A stretch of 64,000 nucleotides of DNA from Maribacter polysiphoniae (GTDB lineage: Bacteria > Bacteroidota > Bacteroidia > Flavobacteriales > Flavobacteriaceae): assembly GCF_003148665.1 (NCBI RefSeq), contig NZ_QGGQ01000003.1, positions 421,710 through 485,709 on the forward strand, in the 5' to 3' direction. The translations under genes were made by a program, and so were the position numbers. How positions within the stretch are numbered: the stretch's first letter is position 1; each line of letters starts with the position of its first letter. The notes under the pieces were generated by a model, which worked only from the letters and a program-made list of their open reading frames with translations, did not search any database and had not been told where the DNA came from. Below are positions 19,307-28,221 of this stretch, one piece after another.

Positions 19307-19680
19307 CTATTTTAATCTTATTTGCGGATTTTTAGCAAAAAATTCACCAATGGCATACCCTTCATCTTGCCCATTTATAATGGCGGGCATATAATGAATA
19401 TCACCATAAAAATAGCGAATAGCCGCTTCTTTAGATGTTGCTTGGAACGAGCTGAAATATTATGGGTCGGTACGCGGTATTCTTCTTTTGTAGAATCGGA
19501 AAAGGCAAATTATTCATCGAACAGTTCGGTCAAGAGTATTGACTGACTGGAACACACTACATTATGTCCGCTGTTGTCTTTAGGGAATGGCGGAGTCTGC
19601 AACACAGGAAACCAATTGTGGTCTATGTGTTGGTCCATGTAGGTCTTAAGTCGAATAACAAAAGTAGCAAAAGAAATGCT
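19307..19680 (-). pseudogene. Decayed vanadium-dependent haloperoxidase / PAP2-family remnant
   Basis: On the minus strand this otherwise gene-free stretch reads as the C-terminal third of a vanadium-haloperoxidase-like protein. From right to left: DHNWFPVLQTPPFP, then SGHNVV (the P...SGH phosphate/vanadate motif) and LLTELFDE followed by an in-frame TAA, then FAFSDSTKEEY. After a one-base frameshift come SSFQATSKEAAIRYFYGDIH and YMPAIINGQDEGYAIGEFF (the second His motif), with a TAG at 19307-19309. The N-terminal two thirds are absent. Two independent lesions mark it as a pseudogene. The flanks (19265-19306, 19681-19802) show nothing. Confidence 0.75.
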
Positions 19681-19802
19681 GCAGGTTTTTATTAAAAATA
19701 GAGGAATCGGTTTTAATAAGACCTAAAAACTAGAATTTAAATAATCTATATGATTTTCAGGAATTATATCCCTAGTTTATGAAAAATGGGTCTTTTTTAA
19801 GG

Positions 19803-20822
19803 TCAGATTAGTTGTTTTAATTTTTCGCAAGCAATTTCGGCGGTAATATCACGTTGGGGCGAGCCGAACATCTCATAACCTACCATGAATTTCTTTACGG
19901 TGGCACTTCGCAATAACGGCGGATAAAAGCTCATGTGCCAATGCCAGTGGCTGTTGTCCTTGTCATTGGTAGGGGCTTGATGTATACCGCTCGAGTACGG
20001 GAAGGAAGTGTTGAATAGTTTGTCGTACACTTTGGTTAAAACAGAGATGGCTTCCGAAAAAAGCAACGTTTCATGGCCTTTTAATCCAAGAATATTGGGC
20101 TGATGCCTTTTTGGGACGATCATGGTTTCATAAGGCCATACGGCCCAAAAAGGGACGAGTACCACAAAGGCGTCATTCTCAAAAATAATGCGTTCTTGTT
20201 TTGATAGCTCTTGGTCGAGATAATCCCCTAAAAGACTGCGGTTTTTTTTGTTGAAATATTCTGATTGGTTTTCATCCTTTTTGATGATTTCATTGGGAAG
20301 GCTCGATTGACTCCATATTTGTCCATGGGGATGGGGATTACTACAGCCCATAACAGCACCCTTATTTTCGAATATTTGAACGTATTCGATAAAATCATTT
20401 TTTGCAAGCGCGTTGTATTCCCGTTGCCAGGCAATGACCACTTTTTCAATTTCCGAAGGATCCATTTCGGCCAGACTTTTTGAGTGGTCGGGACTAAAGC
20501 AGATTACTTTGCAAATTCCATGCTCACTTTGGGCTGTAAGCAAGCCATCCTCAATAGTAAAATCTTTGGAACCGGTCTGCAGGGCCGCAAAATCATTGGT
20601 AAACACGAATACATCTTCGTAATTTGGGTTTGTCTCCCCATTGATCCTTTTGTTTCCTGCACATAAATAGCAATTCGGGTCATGTGCGGGGCGTACTTCG
20701 TTGGACACCGCTTCATTTTGACCTTGCCAAGGTCGTTTGGCGCGATGCGGTGAAACCAAAACCCATTCCCCGGTTAAAATATTAAGGCGTTTATGCGAAT
20801 AATCTTGTAAATCCGAATTCAT
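19803..20822 (-). CDS. galT: Galactose-1-phosphate uridylyltransferase
   Basis: A 339-residue enzyme of the Leloir pathway: UDP-glucose + galactose-1-P gives glucose-1-P + UDP-galactose. Near the N-terminus is LNILTGEWVLVSPHRAKRPW with the Zn-type cysteines CYLCAG. The catalytic HxH lies in GCSNPHPHGQIWS, whose second His carries uridine monophosphate. The late HWHWHMSFYPPLLRS and KFMVGYEMFG are typical of the family. It is cytoplasmic. It begins 21 nt after galK on the same strand, so the two are co-transcribed and process galactose freed by the adjacent locus. Confidence 0.96.
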   Translation of the reverse strand: MNSDLQDYSHKRLNILTGEWVLVSPHRAKRPWQGQNEAVSNEVRPAHDPNCYLCAGNKRINGETNPNYEDVFVFTNDFAALQTGSKDFTIEDGLLTAQSEHGICKVICFSPDHSKSLAEMDPSEIEKVVIAWQREYNALAKNDFIEYVQIFENKGAVMGCSNPHPHGQIWSQSSLPNEIIKKDENQSEYFNKKNRSLLGDYLDQELSKQERIIFENDAFVVLVPFWAVWPYETMIVPKRHQPNILGLKGHETLLFSEAISVLTKVYDKLFNTSFPYSSGIHQAPTNDKDNSHWHWHMSFYPPLLRSATVKKFMVGYEMFGSPQRDITAEIACEKLKQLI

Positions 20823-20843
20823 TTTGATTGGAATAAAGTTTAA

Positions 20844-21992
20844 TTAGTTTATTAAATGTGTTCCTTGTGAAAGTTTTACGTCATAAATTGAACACGCTCT
20901 ATTGAATTGGGCTTTGTAAGCTTTTGAAGCTTGTGCTTTAAAGTTTTCCGCCCCGTCTTTTGCAACCAGATTTATGGTGCAACCGCCAAAGCCGCCACCC
21001 ATCATCCTAGCCCCTAAAACATGTTCGTTCAGTTTGGCTTGCCCTACCAGGAAATCCAATTCATCGCAACTTACCTTGTATTGGTTTTGCAATCCCTCAT
21101 GCGAAGCATAAAGTAGTTTTCCAAGGGCTTCCAAATCACCTTGTTGCATGGCTTTTGAGGCAGAGATCGCACGTTCGTTTTCCTGAATGACGTAGCGTAC
21201 TTTTTGATAGTTTTCAGGGCTTATTTTATCCTTTATCGATGCTAATTCAAGTTCGGTGGCGTCCCGTAAAGCGGGAATATTGAGCATTTTGGCAACCGAT
21301 TCACATACCGAACGCCTATCATTGTATGCACTGTCCGATAAACTGTGTTTTACATTGGTGTTTATTAGTGCGAATTCGTGGTGTTGAAAATCAATTTCAA
21401 AAGAATCGGATGTTATGGTCCTGCAGTCGAGTAACAGGGCTTTGTTTTCAATACCGAACATGCTGGCGTATTGATCCATGATACCACATTTGACCCCTAC
21501 GTGGTTATGTTCTGCCTGTTGTGAGATCAATATCATCTCATGTTTGGATAATCCTAATTTGAAAACCTCGTTCAAGCCAAGGACCACACTGTTTTCCAGG
21601 GCGGCAGAGGAAGACATACCGGAACCCACAGGAATATTGCCACCAAAAACAATATTGAAGTTTCCAACGCTTTTACCGATCTTTTGGATTTCGGCAACAA
21701 CCCCCAATAGGTAGTTTTGCCAGCTCCCCTGGGATAAAGGACCAATGTTTTTCAATGAAAACATGAAGGTTTCTTCTTTATCGGTGGCGTAAGCTGTACA
21801 GCTATCGGAATCACTTTTGTTTATGGCGGCTATGATACCTTTATCCACTGCAGCAGGGAATACGAACCCATCGTTGTAATCGGTATGTTCCCCAATGATG
21901 TTGATTCTGCCGGGGGAGAAAACCATTACGGGAGCTCTTTGGAATTTAGAGACGAATTCGTTCTTCACATTTGTTAACAAAGAGGTATTCAT
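20844..21992 (-). CDS. galK: Galactokinase
   Basis: A 382-residue GHMP-family kinase phosphorylating galactose at C1 with ATP. The galactokinase signature GRINIIGEHTDYNDG is present, followed by the GHMP ATP-binding loop PVGSGMSSSAALE and the C-terminal MMGGGFGGCTINL. The catalytic Asp lies in CGIMDQYASMFG. Length and motifs are complete. It is encoded upstream of galT and downstream of the GntR gene, all on the minus strand. The ~200-nt gap to the GntR gene holds no recognised feature. Confidence 0.96.
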   Translation of the reverse strand: MNTSLLTNVKNEFVSKFQRAPVMVFSPGRINIIGEHTDYNDGFVFPAAVDKGIIAAINKSDSDSCTAYATDKEETFMFSLKNIGPLSQGSWQNYLLGVVAEIQKIGKSVGNFNIVFGGNIPVGSGMSSSAALENSVVLGLNEVFKLGLSKHEMILISQQAEHNHVGVKCGIMDQYASMFGIENKALLLDCRTITSDSFEIDFQHHEFALINTNVKHSLSDSAYNDRRSVCESVAKMLNIPALRDATELELASIKDKISPENYQKVRYVIQENERAISASKAMQQGDLEALGKLLYASHEGLQNQYKVSCDELDFLVGQAKLNEHVLGARMMGGGFGGCTINLVAKDGAENFKAQASKAYKAQFNRACSIYDVKLSQGTHLIN

Positions 21993-22191
21993 TTTTTTGT
22001 CGTGTATTTATTATAAGCTCTAAACGATGTTATGTCCATTTCCGGGTATTGGAACGGAACCATCAGGGAAAGCCTAAAGCTTCAATCCCAATATGGGGGG
22101 TACCTTTTAAGGCTGTAGTTCGTGGTCCAGGGGCTATATGGTTTTCAGTATCTTGTTTATGGTTCGAACTTGACATAGGCATGTATTGGAA

Positions 22192-23190
22192 TCACAATGA
22201 ATTTCTAAGAATAAGGTTGGATGTGTTTTCTATCTGACGTTTTTCCTTGGAAAGGATCATTTTTGCCAATTGATTCCCCATTTCATAAAAATCCGTAGAA
22301 ATGGAGGTAATCCCACCTTCCACGATTTCTTTGAGCAAAGTATCATTGTAGGAGATGATACCAATGTCTTTGGAAAGGACCAATCCGGCTTCTTTGATTC
22401 TCTTGATGATCCGTAATAGATCTTTATCGTCGGGGATTATATATACCTCGCCTTTTTTAGGGATGCGCCCTTGTAGTAGTTGAATTACCGAATTTTCAAT
22501 ACCATTTGATGTGCAAAACTTGTTGAATCCATCAAGCATGCCTTGGGGTTGTCTGTCCGGGTTGAAAAGCAAAATCAATTCCCTGTAATTCTCGATCAGA
22601 TGTAGTACGGAGCTAAGGTTATTGATGATGTCTTTTTCAAAATTTTGATAAATGGCAGCGTATTGGACCAAATTATCTTGAATCTGATCTAAGATATAAA
22701 CCTTGTCTCTCGGTAGAATTTCAATGGCTGAATTTGCCTGCTTTAGGTTGGCGGGCATTATCACATAATAATTGTAATTGCCGTTGCTTTCATAGATCAG
22801 GTTGTTGAACATTTCAGCGTTGAAATGGTGGAAGAAAATTTCAACTTTGATATTTTCTTCAAGATTTTCAAGAAAAGAATTGTACAGGTCCTCTTTAAAT
22901 GAATTGAGTTCATCAAAGAGCAAGAATATTTTTTTGGAAACTCTTATATCCTCGTTCAGGACATAATAGCCCTTTCCGACGACCGATTGTATGATGCCTC
23001 TGGCCTTTAATTCATTAAAGGCCATTAGAACGGTATCCCGTGAAATTTTATAGGTATCCCTGATATAGTTTATTGAAGGTAATTGATCGCCTTTTTTCAA
23101 TTTACCATCAATAATGGCCTCCTCGATCGAAGCGATGATTTGCTTGTATTTCGGAGTTCCTTTTTTTTGTTTAATACTGATTATACCCAT
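22192..23190 (-). CDS. GntR-family transcriptional regulator with sugar-binding-type effector domain
   Basis: A 332-residue protein with an N-terminal winged-helix GntR domain (~residues 10-80: KYKQIIASIEEAIIDGKLKKG, then SRDTVLMAFNELKARGII). The effector domain (~85-330) resembles periplasmic-binding/LacI folds rather than the UTRA or FCD domains (DIGIISYNDTLLKEI, GITSISTDFYEMGNQLAKMI). This architecture is shared with AraR-like sugar regulators. It is divergent from the symporter gene and upstream of galKT, so it probably controls the galactose genes. Two TACTAGTA palindromes in the divergent region are the likely binding sites. Confidence 0.88.
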   Translation of the reverse strand: MGIISIKQKKGTPKYKQIIASIEEAIIDGKLKKGDQLPSINYIRDTYKISRDTVLMAFNELKARGIIQSVVGKGYYVLNEDIRVSKKIFLLFDELNSFKEDLYNSFLENLEENIKVEIFFHHFNAEMFNNLIYESNGNYNYYVIMPANLKQANSAIEILPRDKVYILDQIQDNLVQYAAIYQNFEKDIINNLSSVLHLIENYRELILLFNPDRQPQGMLDGFNKFCTSNGIENSVIQLLQGRIPKKGEVYIIPDDKDLLRIIKRIKEAGLVLSKDIGIISYNDTLLKEIVEGGITSISTDFYEMGNQLAKMILSKEKRQIENTSNLILRNSL

Positions 23191-23218
23191 ACTGCAAAGG
23201 TATTGAATTATTTTTATT

Positions 23219-23245
23219 AATACTAGTAGGTACTAGTAGGTATTA
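23219..23245. promoter_or_regulatory. Tandem palindromic operator between the GntR gene and the symporter
   Basis: TACTAGTA occurs at 23221-23228 and again at 23231-23238, exactly 10 bp (about one helix turn) apart, embedded in ACTAGTAGGT direct repeats and framed by AATA/TATT. The location, 30-55 bp upstream of the GntR start and ~115 bp upstream of the symporter start, fits an autoregulatory GntR operator serving both directions. Confidence 0.7.
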
Positions 23246-23361
23246 TTTAAAATAATTCTTAAATTCGTAACGTTGTCGAACATCTTATGGGCCTTTATGC
23301 TAAGGAATCGAATAACCGTTGTTCGTGATAACGCCGACTTAAAGAAACTAAATAAACAACT

Positions 23362-25008
23362 ATGACAAGTGGATTTGGATTTTGGGATTATGCCGTTTTT
23401 ATAGCATATGCCGTATTGATTTTGGGAGTGGGATTATGGGTATCCCGGGATAAAAAGGGACATGAAAAAAATGCAGAGGACTATTTTTTGGCGAGTAAAT
23501 CATTGCCATGGTGGGCGATAGGAACTTCGTTGATAGCTGCTAATATTTCCGCAGAGCAATTTATTGGAATGTCGGGGTCGGGGTTTGCCCTGGGGCTTGC
23601 CATTGCTTCTTATGAATGGATGGGGGCGATTACGTTGATCATTGTAGGGAAATACTTTTTGCCCATATTTATCCAGAAAGGACTTTATACCATTCCCGAG
23701 TTTGTTGAAAAAAGATTTTCCACCAACCTAAAGACCATACTGGCCGTTTTTTGGATCGCATTATATGTGTTCGTAAATCTGGCTTCGGTTTTGTATTTGG
23801 GGGCGTTGGCCATAGAAACCATTATGGGTGTTGATATGATATATGCCGTTATTGGTTTGGCATTGTTTGCCGCCGCCTATTCTTTATATGGTGGGTTATC
23901 GGCTGTTGCATGGACTGATGTAATTCAGGTGGTGTTTTTGGTTTTAGGTGGATTGGCGACCACGTATCTGGCCTTGAATACGGTTTCCGGTGGCGAAGGG
24001 CTTCTCTCCGGTTTTTATACGGTAATGGAAGTTGCCCCGGAAAAATTCCATATGATTTTGGAGGAATTCAATGCTGATGGGGTTAAAAATCCCAATTATT
24101 TGGATTTACCTGGTGTTTGGGTTTTGGTAGGAGGTTTGTGGGTGGCAAATATTTACTATTGGGGCTTCAATCAATATATAATACAACGAACATTAGCCGC
24201 AAAATCTTTAAGGGAATCGCAAAAAGGTATTTTATTGGCCGCTGCTTTAAAAATAGTGATCCCTTTGATTGTTGTAATACCGGGTATTGCAGCCTATGTA
24301 ATGGTCAACGACCCCTCTATCATGGCTAGATTGGGGGAAGCCGGGCAACTCAACATACCATCCATGGAACAGGCCGATAAGGCATATCCCTGGTTGTTAC
24401 AATTCTTACCTGTAGGATTAAAAGGGGTAGCCTTTGCAGCTTTGGCGGCGGCTATCGTATCCTCGTTGGCATCGATGTTAAACTCAACGTCCACCATTTT
24501 TACCATGGATATCTATAAGCAATACATCAATAAAGATGCAGATGACAAAACTACGGTAAATGTAGGTCGGATTTCAGCAGCGGTTGCTTTGATTATAGCT
24601 GCGGTCATGGCTCCTTTATTAGGCGGTATCGATCAGGCCTTTCAATTTATCCAAGAATGGACAGGAGTTGTAAGTCCAGGTATTTTAGCGGTATTTATTT
24701 TGGGTCTTTTCTGGAAAAAAACCACAAATAGTGGAGCAATTTGGGGGGCACTTTTGTCGATACCGATGGCCTTGTTGTTAAAATATATTCCAATTGATGC
24801 TTTGGAACCTTGGATGCACCAAATGGGATTGACGGCGATTTTCACCATGTTCATCATTATGGTTATAAGCCAACTTGAAACTAACGGAAAAGATGATGGG
24901 AAAGGAATCACCTTGTCGAAGAAATTATTTAAAACTTCCCCATTGTTCAATATAGGGTCTTTTGTTTTGTGTATTATTATCGCTGTTTTATACTGTTTGT
25001 TCTGGTAA
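23362..25008 (+). CDS. Sodium/sugar symporter (SSS family, vSGLT-like)
   Basis: A 548-residue inner-membrane protein with ~14 hydrophobic helices, matching the length of Vibrio vSGLT (Na+/galactose). Residues corresponding to the vSGLT sugar site appear to be kept: Gln66 in SAEQFIGMSG and Glu85 in SYEWMG have the same 19-residue spacing as vSGLT Gln69 and Glu88, and YYWGFNQYIIQRTLAAKS matches the helix carrying Asn260/Tyr263. Sodium-site-type serines lie in SSLASMLNSTSTIFTMDIY. It is divergent from the GntR-galK-galT group, so galactose (or another hexose or pentose) is the expected substrate. Confidence 0.9.
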   Translation: MTSGFGFWDYAVFIAYAVLILGVGLWVSRDKKGHEKNAEDYFLASKSLPWWAIGTSLIAANISAEQFIGMSGSGFALGLAIASYEWMGAITLIIVGKYFLPIFIQKGLYTIPEFVEKRFSTNLKTILAVFWIALYVFVNLASVLYLGALAIETIMGVDMIYAVIGLALFAAAYSLYGGLSAVAWTDVIQVVFLVLGGLATTYLALNTVSGGEGLLSGFYTVMEVAPEKFHMILEEFNADGVKNPNYLDLPGVWVLVGGLWVANIYYWGFNQYIIQRTLAAKSLRESQKGILLAAALKIVIPLIVVIPGIAAYVMVNDPSIMARLGEAGQLNIPSMEQADKAYPWLLQFLPVGLKGVAFAALAAAIVSSLASMLNSTSTIFTMDIYKQYINKDADDKTTVNVGRISAAVALIIAAVMAPLLGGIDQAFQFIQEWTGVVSPGILAVFILGLFWKKTTNSGAIWGALLSIPMALLLKYIPIDALEPWMHQMGLTAIFTMFIIMVISQLETNGKDDGKGITLSKKLFKTSPLFNIGSFVLCIIIAVLYCLFW

Positions 25009-25469
25009 GGTTTTAAATGGAATATATCGAAAACCCCTTTTAAATTGGAATGACAGGAAGAAGGATGGTTAATGGAGCCATCCTTGATTCTCTGGTTATG
25101 ATCGGCATCTAAAGATGGGAGGAGGTCATACAATGTATAGCATAAATTACGGAACGATAAAGTGCAATATGGTAAGATTTAAAACAAACAAATCAGGCAT
25201 CTCGATTACCGAAAGAAACTAGTGTTGCGAAAATAGGGTGACTATGTGCGTAGTCGGATGCTAAAGGTTGCATTTTATCCTGATCGAACATTTACACATA
25301 GGACCAATGTCAAGAGGGCAACAAAAAATGAAATCAATCCATACAATGAAATCAGATTACATTTATCTTTAGACTATAGAACAACAAAAAGGAAATATAA
25401 AATTATAATGTAAATCTGTTTTGAATCCATAGCCCAAATCCAGGTCAAGACTTTAAAGAAAAACCAATC
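25009..25469. other. Gene-free stretch with one hairpin
   Basis: No credible gene or remnant recognised. A perfect 8-bp hairpin AAGGATGG / CCATCCTT at 25061-25085 lies 52 nt after the symporter stop and could help end its transcript, but it has no T-run. Confidence 0.4.
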
Positions 25470-27230
25470 ATGACAAATAGCAGGAAAATCGGAATTATCG
25501 GCATTGGTCCCAGAGGTGGTTATGCTTTGGAAAACCTAATAATGGAATTGGCGAATACCAATAGTTTAACCAATATACAGGTGTCGTTATTTGAAGCAAC
25601 TGGTAAGTTCGGTAATGGTCCAGTTTATGATCTATCTCAAGCATCGACCAATTGGATAAATATCACAGAAAGAATCTTAGCATTAAAAAAGAGGGAAGCT
25701 ATAGAGGGTATTATGGTTAAAATTCCATCTTTCCCTTCATACCATGAATGGGCTGGCAAATATTTTAAAAGCATACCCGAGGATATTACGGATACCTACC
25801 CACCACGAGGAGATATAGGTAAATATCTTTCTAAACGATTTCAATCACTTGTTGAACCCCTTGTCGATTCAAAAATTGCTTTTTTATATGAAGAGGAAAT
25901 AATCGATGTAAAATTATTGGATAATAACAAAATCGAAGTCAAAACAAATACAACTACTTATGGCAATTTTGATGAAATATTGTTGACCATTGGTCATCAG
26001 CCCACGAAACTTTCAAAACAGATTATGGAGTGGGACGATTTTGCTTTCAATCAACACCATATACAACTTTTTAAATCACCTTATCCGATTTCTGATTTTT
26101 TAAACTGTAAAAACCTCAATGAAGAGAGCACCATTGGTATTCGTGGATTTGGATTGGCTATGATCGATGTAGTGCGAGGAATAGCTGAAAAATTCGGTAC
26201 CTTCATTATTACCGATGAAAAAACTAAATCTTGTACGTATTGTTCTGATCATAAAATCAAAGATATGTTTGTCCCATTTTCCTTGGACGGGTTACCCCCA
26301 GTACCCAAGCCTTTAAATGCACGAATAGATAAATGGTTTGAGCCTTCAAAAGAACAGATTCTTGACTTTGAAAAAAGAATTGGAAACCCTTCAACCCAAA
26401 AAAATGCAACGAGTCCACAATTTTTAATTACGGCCTTTGCCCCTATAGCGGCAAATGTTTTTATAAATCTGCCCATTGCTTCCAATTTAAATAACCCATC
26501 CGAAGAAGAAATTGAAAAAGTAATGATCAAATGGTTAGAAAACCATACCTATGAACATCCTTTGATCACATCCATTAATGATTCTACGAAAAAGAATATG
26601 CAAGATTTTGTGGGGATGGCCATTGGTGAAAAAGCGATAAGTTTGGATTTCTGTATTGGTCAGGTATGGCGACACTGCCAGCCATCAATTTATAAACAAT
26701 TATCCTTTAATGATTGTTCAGATTCAGTTGTTGCCGAAATAATTGCTTTGGATGAATCCACGAAAAGATATTCTTATGGCCCTCCGGTAGAAAGTATCCA
26801 GCAATTATTGGCTATGGTAGAAGCCGGGTTCCTTAATTTAGATTGGGTAAATTCCCCTGCTATTGATTTGACAGAAGATGGATGGTGTTTTAAATCTGCA
26901 AATAAATCGATTACGGTAAATATTATGATCGATTCGGTTTTGGATTCCCCCAAAATTAAAGCCGTAAATTCTCCACTGGTAAAAAGTATGCTCTCTGATC
27001 AGTTGATTGAAACCGTACATGATGATCTTGGTGTAACGACAGGCGGCAATGGCTATTTGATCCCAAAAAATAAGGATTCGAAAATCCCGATTGCTTTACT
27101 TGGTAGATTGGCTAAAGGAACCATAATCGGGGTAGATGCTATTCTTGAGTGTTTTGGAGAACGCCCTCAAAAATGGGCCCAACAAGCAGCTGGCAATCAT
27201 ACTAATTGGTTGAATAAAACAATGTTTTAA
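25470..27230 (+). CDS. FAD/NAD(P)-binding domain protein
   Basis: A 586-residue cytoplasmic protein. The N-terminus is a Rossmann fold (KIGIIGIGPRGGYALENLI) of the FAD-NAD(P)-binding type seen in the NAD_binding_9 family, with the second typical motifs EATGKFGNGPVYD and EILLTIGHQPTKL and a central GIRGFGLAMIDVVRG. Proteins of this family are poorly characterised flavin-dependent oxidoreductases; some sit in biosynthetic pathways. No neighbour suggests its substrate, and it stands alone between two gene-free stretches. Family assignment is fairly sure; function is unknown. Confidence 0.75.
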   Translation: MTNSRKIGIIGIGPRGGYALENLIMELANTNSLTNIQVSLFEATGKFGNGPVYDLSQASTNWINITERILALKKREAIEGIMVKIPSFPSYHEWAGKYFKSIPEDITDTYPPRGDIGKYLSKRFQSLVEPLVDSKIAFLYEEEIIDVKLLDNNKIEVKTNTTTYGNFDEILLTIGHQPTKLSKQIMEWDDFAFNQHHIQLFKSPYPISDFLNCKNLNEESTIGIRGFGLAMIDVVRGIAEKFGTFIITDEKTKSCTYCSDHKIKDMFVPFSLDGLPPVPKPLNARIDKWFEPSKEQILDFEKRIGNPSTQKNATSPQFLITAFAPIAANVFINLPIASNLNNPSEEEIEKVMIKWLENHTYEHPLITSINDSTKKNMQDFVGMAIGEKAISLDFCIGQVWRHCQPSIYKQLSFNDCSDSVVAEIIALDESTKRYSYGPPVESIQQLLAMVEAGFLNLDWVNSPAIDLTEDGWCFKSANKSITVNIMIDSVLDSPKIKAVNSPLVKSMLSDQLIETVHDDLGVTTGGNGYLIPKNKDSKIPIALLGRLAKGTIIGVDAILECFGERPQKWAQQAAGNHTNWLNKTMF

Positions 27231-27705
27231 GGGGAAAGATCAAAAAAGAGGTTTTCACCTTGCTGGGAAGCTATTTTAACAAATCCATTCGGTATTCGTA
27301 ACGCTTTACTGAAGCACTGGCTTTTTCAGGGTGTATAGCAACATTCAACTAATGAATATAACGATAAGCACAATGCCTTAAAAGTGTTATAATCCATTCT
27401 TTCTTGTAGAGAGAATTTCCAACCGTTTCAGGCAATAATCAATTGAATCAATCTTTTGCTCATTTACATCAACCACTTCAAAGGTTTCTCTCGATTTTTA
27501 CGATGATTCCATATTAAATTATCCAAGTATTTGGATGGAAGGGCACACAACAGGTCATCGCTTGAGCTAACGTCTATGTATTTATAAAAAATATGATGGA
27601 CTTATTGCGATCAAGTGTAGTGATGGTATGTGCATATGTATAGAATCTTTCAACTCGGTAGTATTAACCGACCTAATCTAAATCTAACACATAAATATTG
27701 AAAAA
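27231..27705. other. Gene-free stretch with possible minus-strand coding remnant
   Basis: No intact gene. On the minus strand ~27405-27580 two overlapping frames look protein-like: one reads SKYLDNLIWNHRKNREKP, the next continues as VNEQKIDSIDYCLKRLEILS and ends at a TAA. A single frameshift would join them. The family is not recognised. Confidence 0.3.
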
Positions 27706-28218
27706 ATGAAAAACAAGGATTATTCAAAAGATAATGACGGACTTCGAAAAATGAGGGAATTGTTGGAAAACACCAAGGTGTTCATGATGGCAACTAATTT
27801 GGGGAAAGTTCCTTTTTCCATTTGCCCAATGACCCTTCAGGAAATGGATGAGCAAGGTGATCTGTGGTTTTTTGCACCTAGGAACAGTGACCATTTCAAG
27901 GAAATAGAAAAAGATAATCGGGTGCAATTGATTATTTCCAATGAGAATGAGCAGCAATATATATCCATTTATGGGAATGCCACACATATTATCGACAAAC
28001 AAAAATTAAATCAATTGTGGAACCCAATGTTACGGGCATGGTTCAATGGTATGGATGACCCTAATATCGCCCTTTTGAATGTAAATATGGAAAGTGCCTA
28101 CTATTGGGATAGTTTTGAAAACAAATTGGTCTCCCTATATCATTTAGCAAAGGCTGTAACTACCGGTGATAGAACCGAGATGGGGGAGAAAGGACACGTA
28201 GACTTACAAAATCACTAG
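27706..28218 (+). CDS. Pyridoxamine 5'-phosphate oxidase-like general stress protein
   Basis: A 170-residue split-barrel flavin-binding-type protein of the general stress protein 26 group. The body runs from KMRELLENTKVFMMATNLG (first strand) through GDLWFFAPRNSDHFKEI and QYISIYGNATHI to LNVNMESAYYWDSFENKLV, the usual pattern. Such proteins bind FMN/FAD or F420-like cofactors and are induced by stress; true PNPOx activity is unlikely. The next gene follows after 3 nt, so the two are translationally linked. Confidence 0.85.
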   Translation: MKNKDYSKDNDGLRKMRELLENTKVFMMATNLGKVPFSICPMTLQEMDEQGDLWFFAPRNSDHFKEIEKDNRVQLIISNENEQQYISIYGNATHIIDKQKLNQLWNPMLRAWFNGMDDPNIALLNVNMESAYYWDSFENKLVSLYHLAKAVTTGDRTEMGEKGHVDLQNH

Positions 28219-28221
28219 AAC

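Noticed and set aside
21971..22237. Plus-strand frame between galK and the GntR gene
   Set aside because: Overlaps the ends of both minus-strand genes and reads as low-complexity nonsense.
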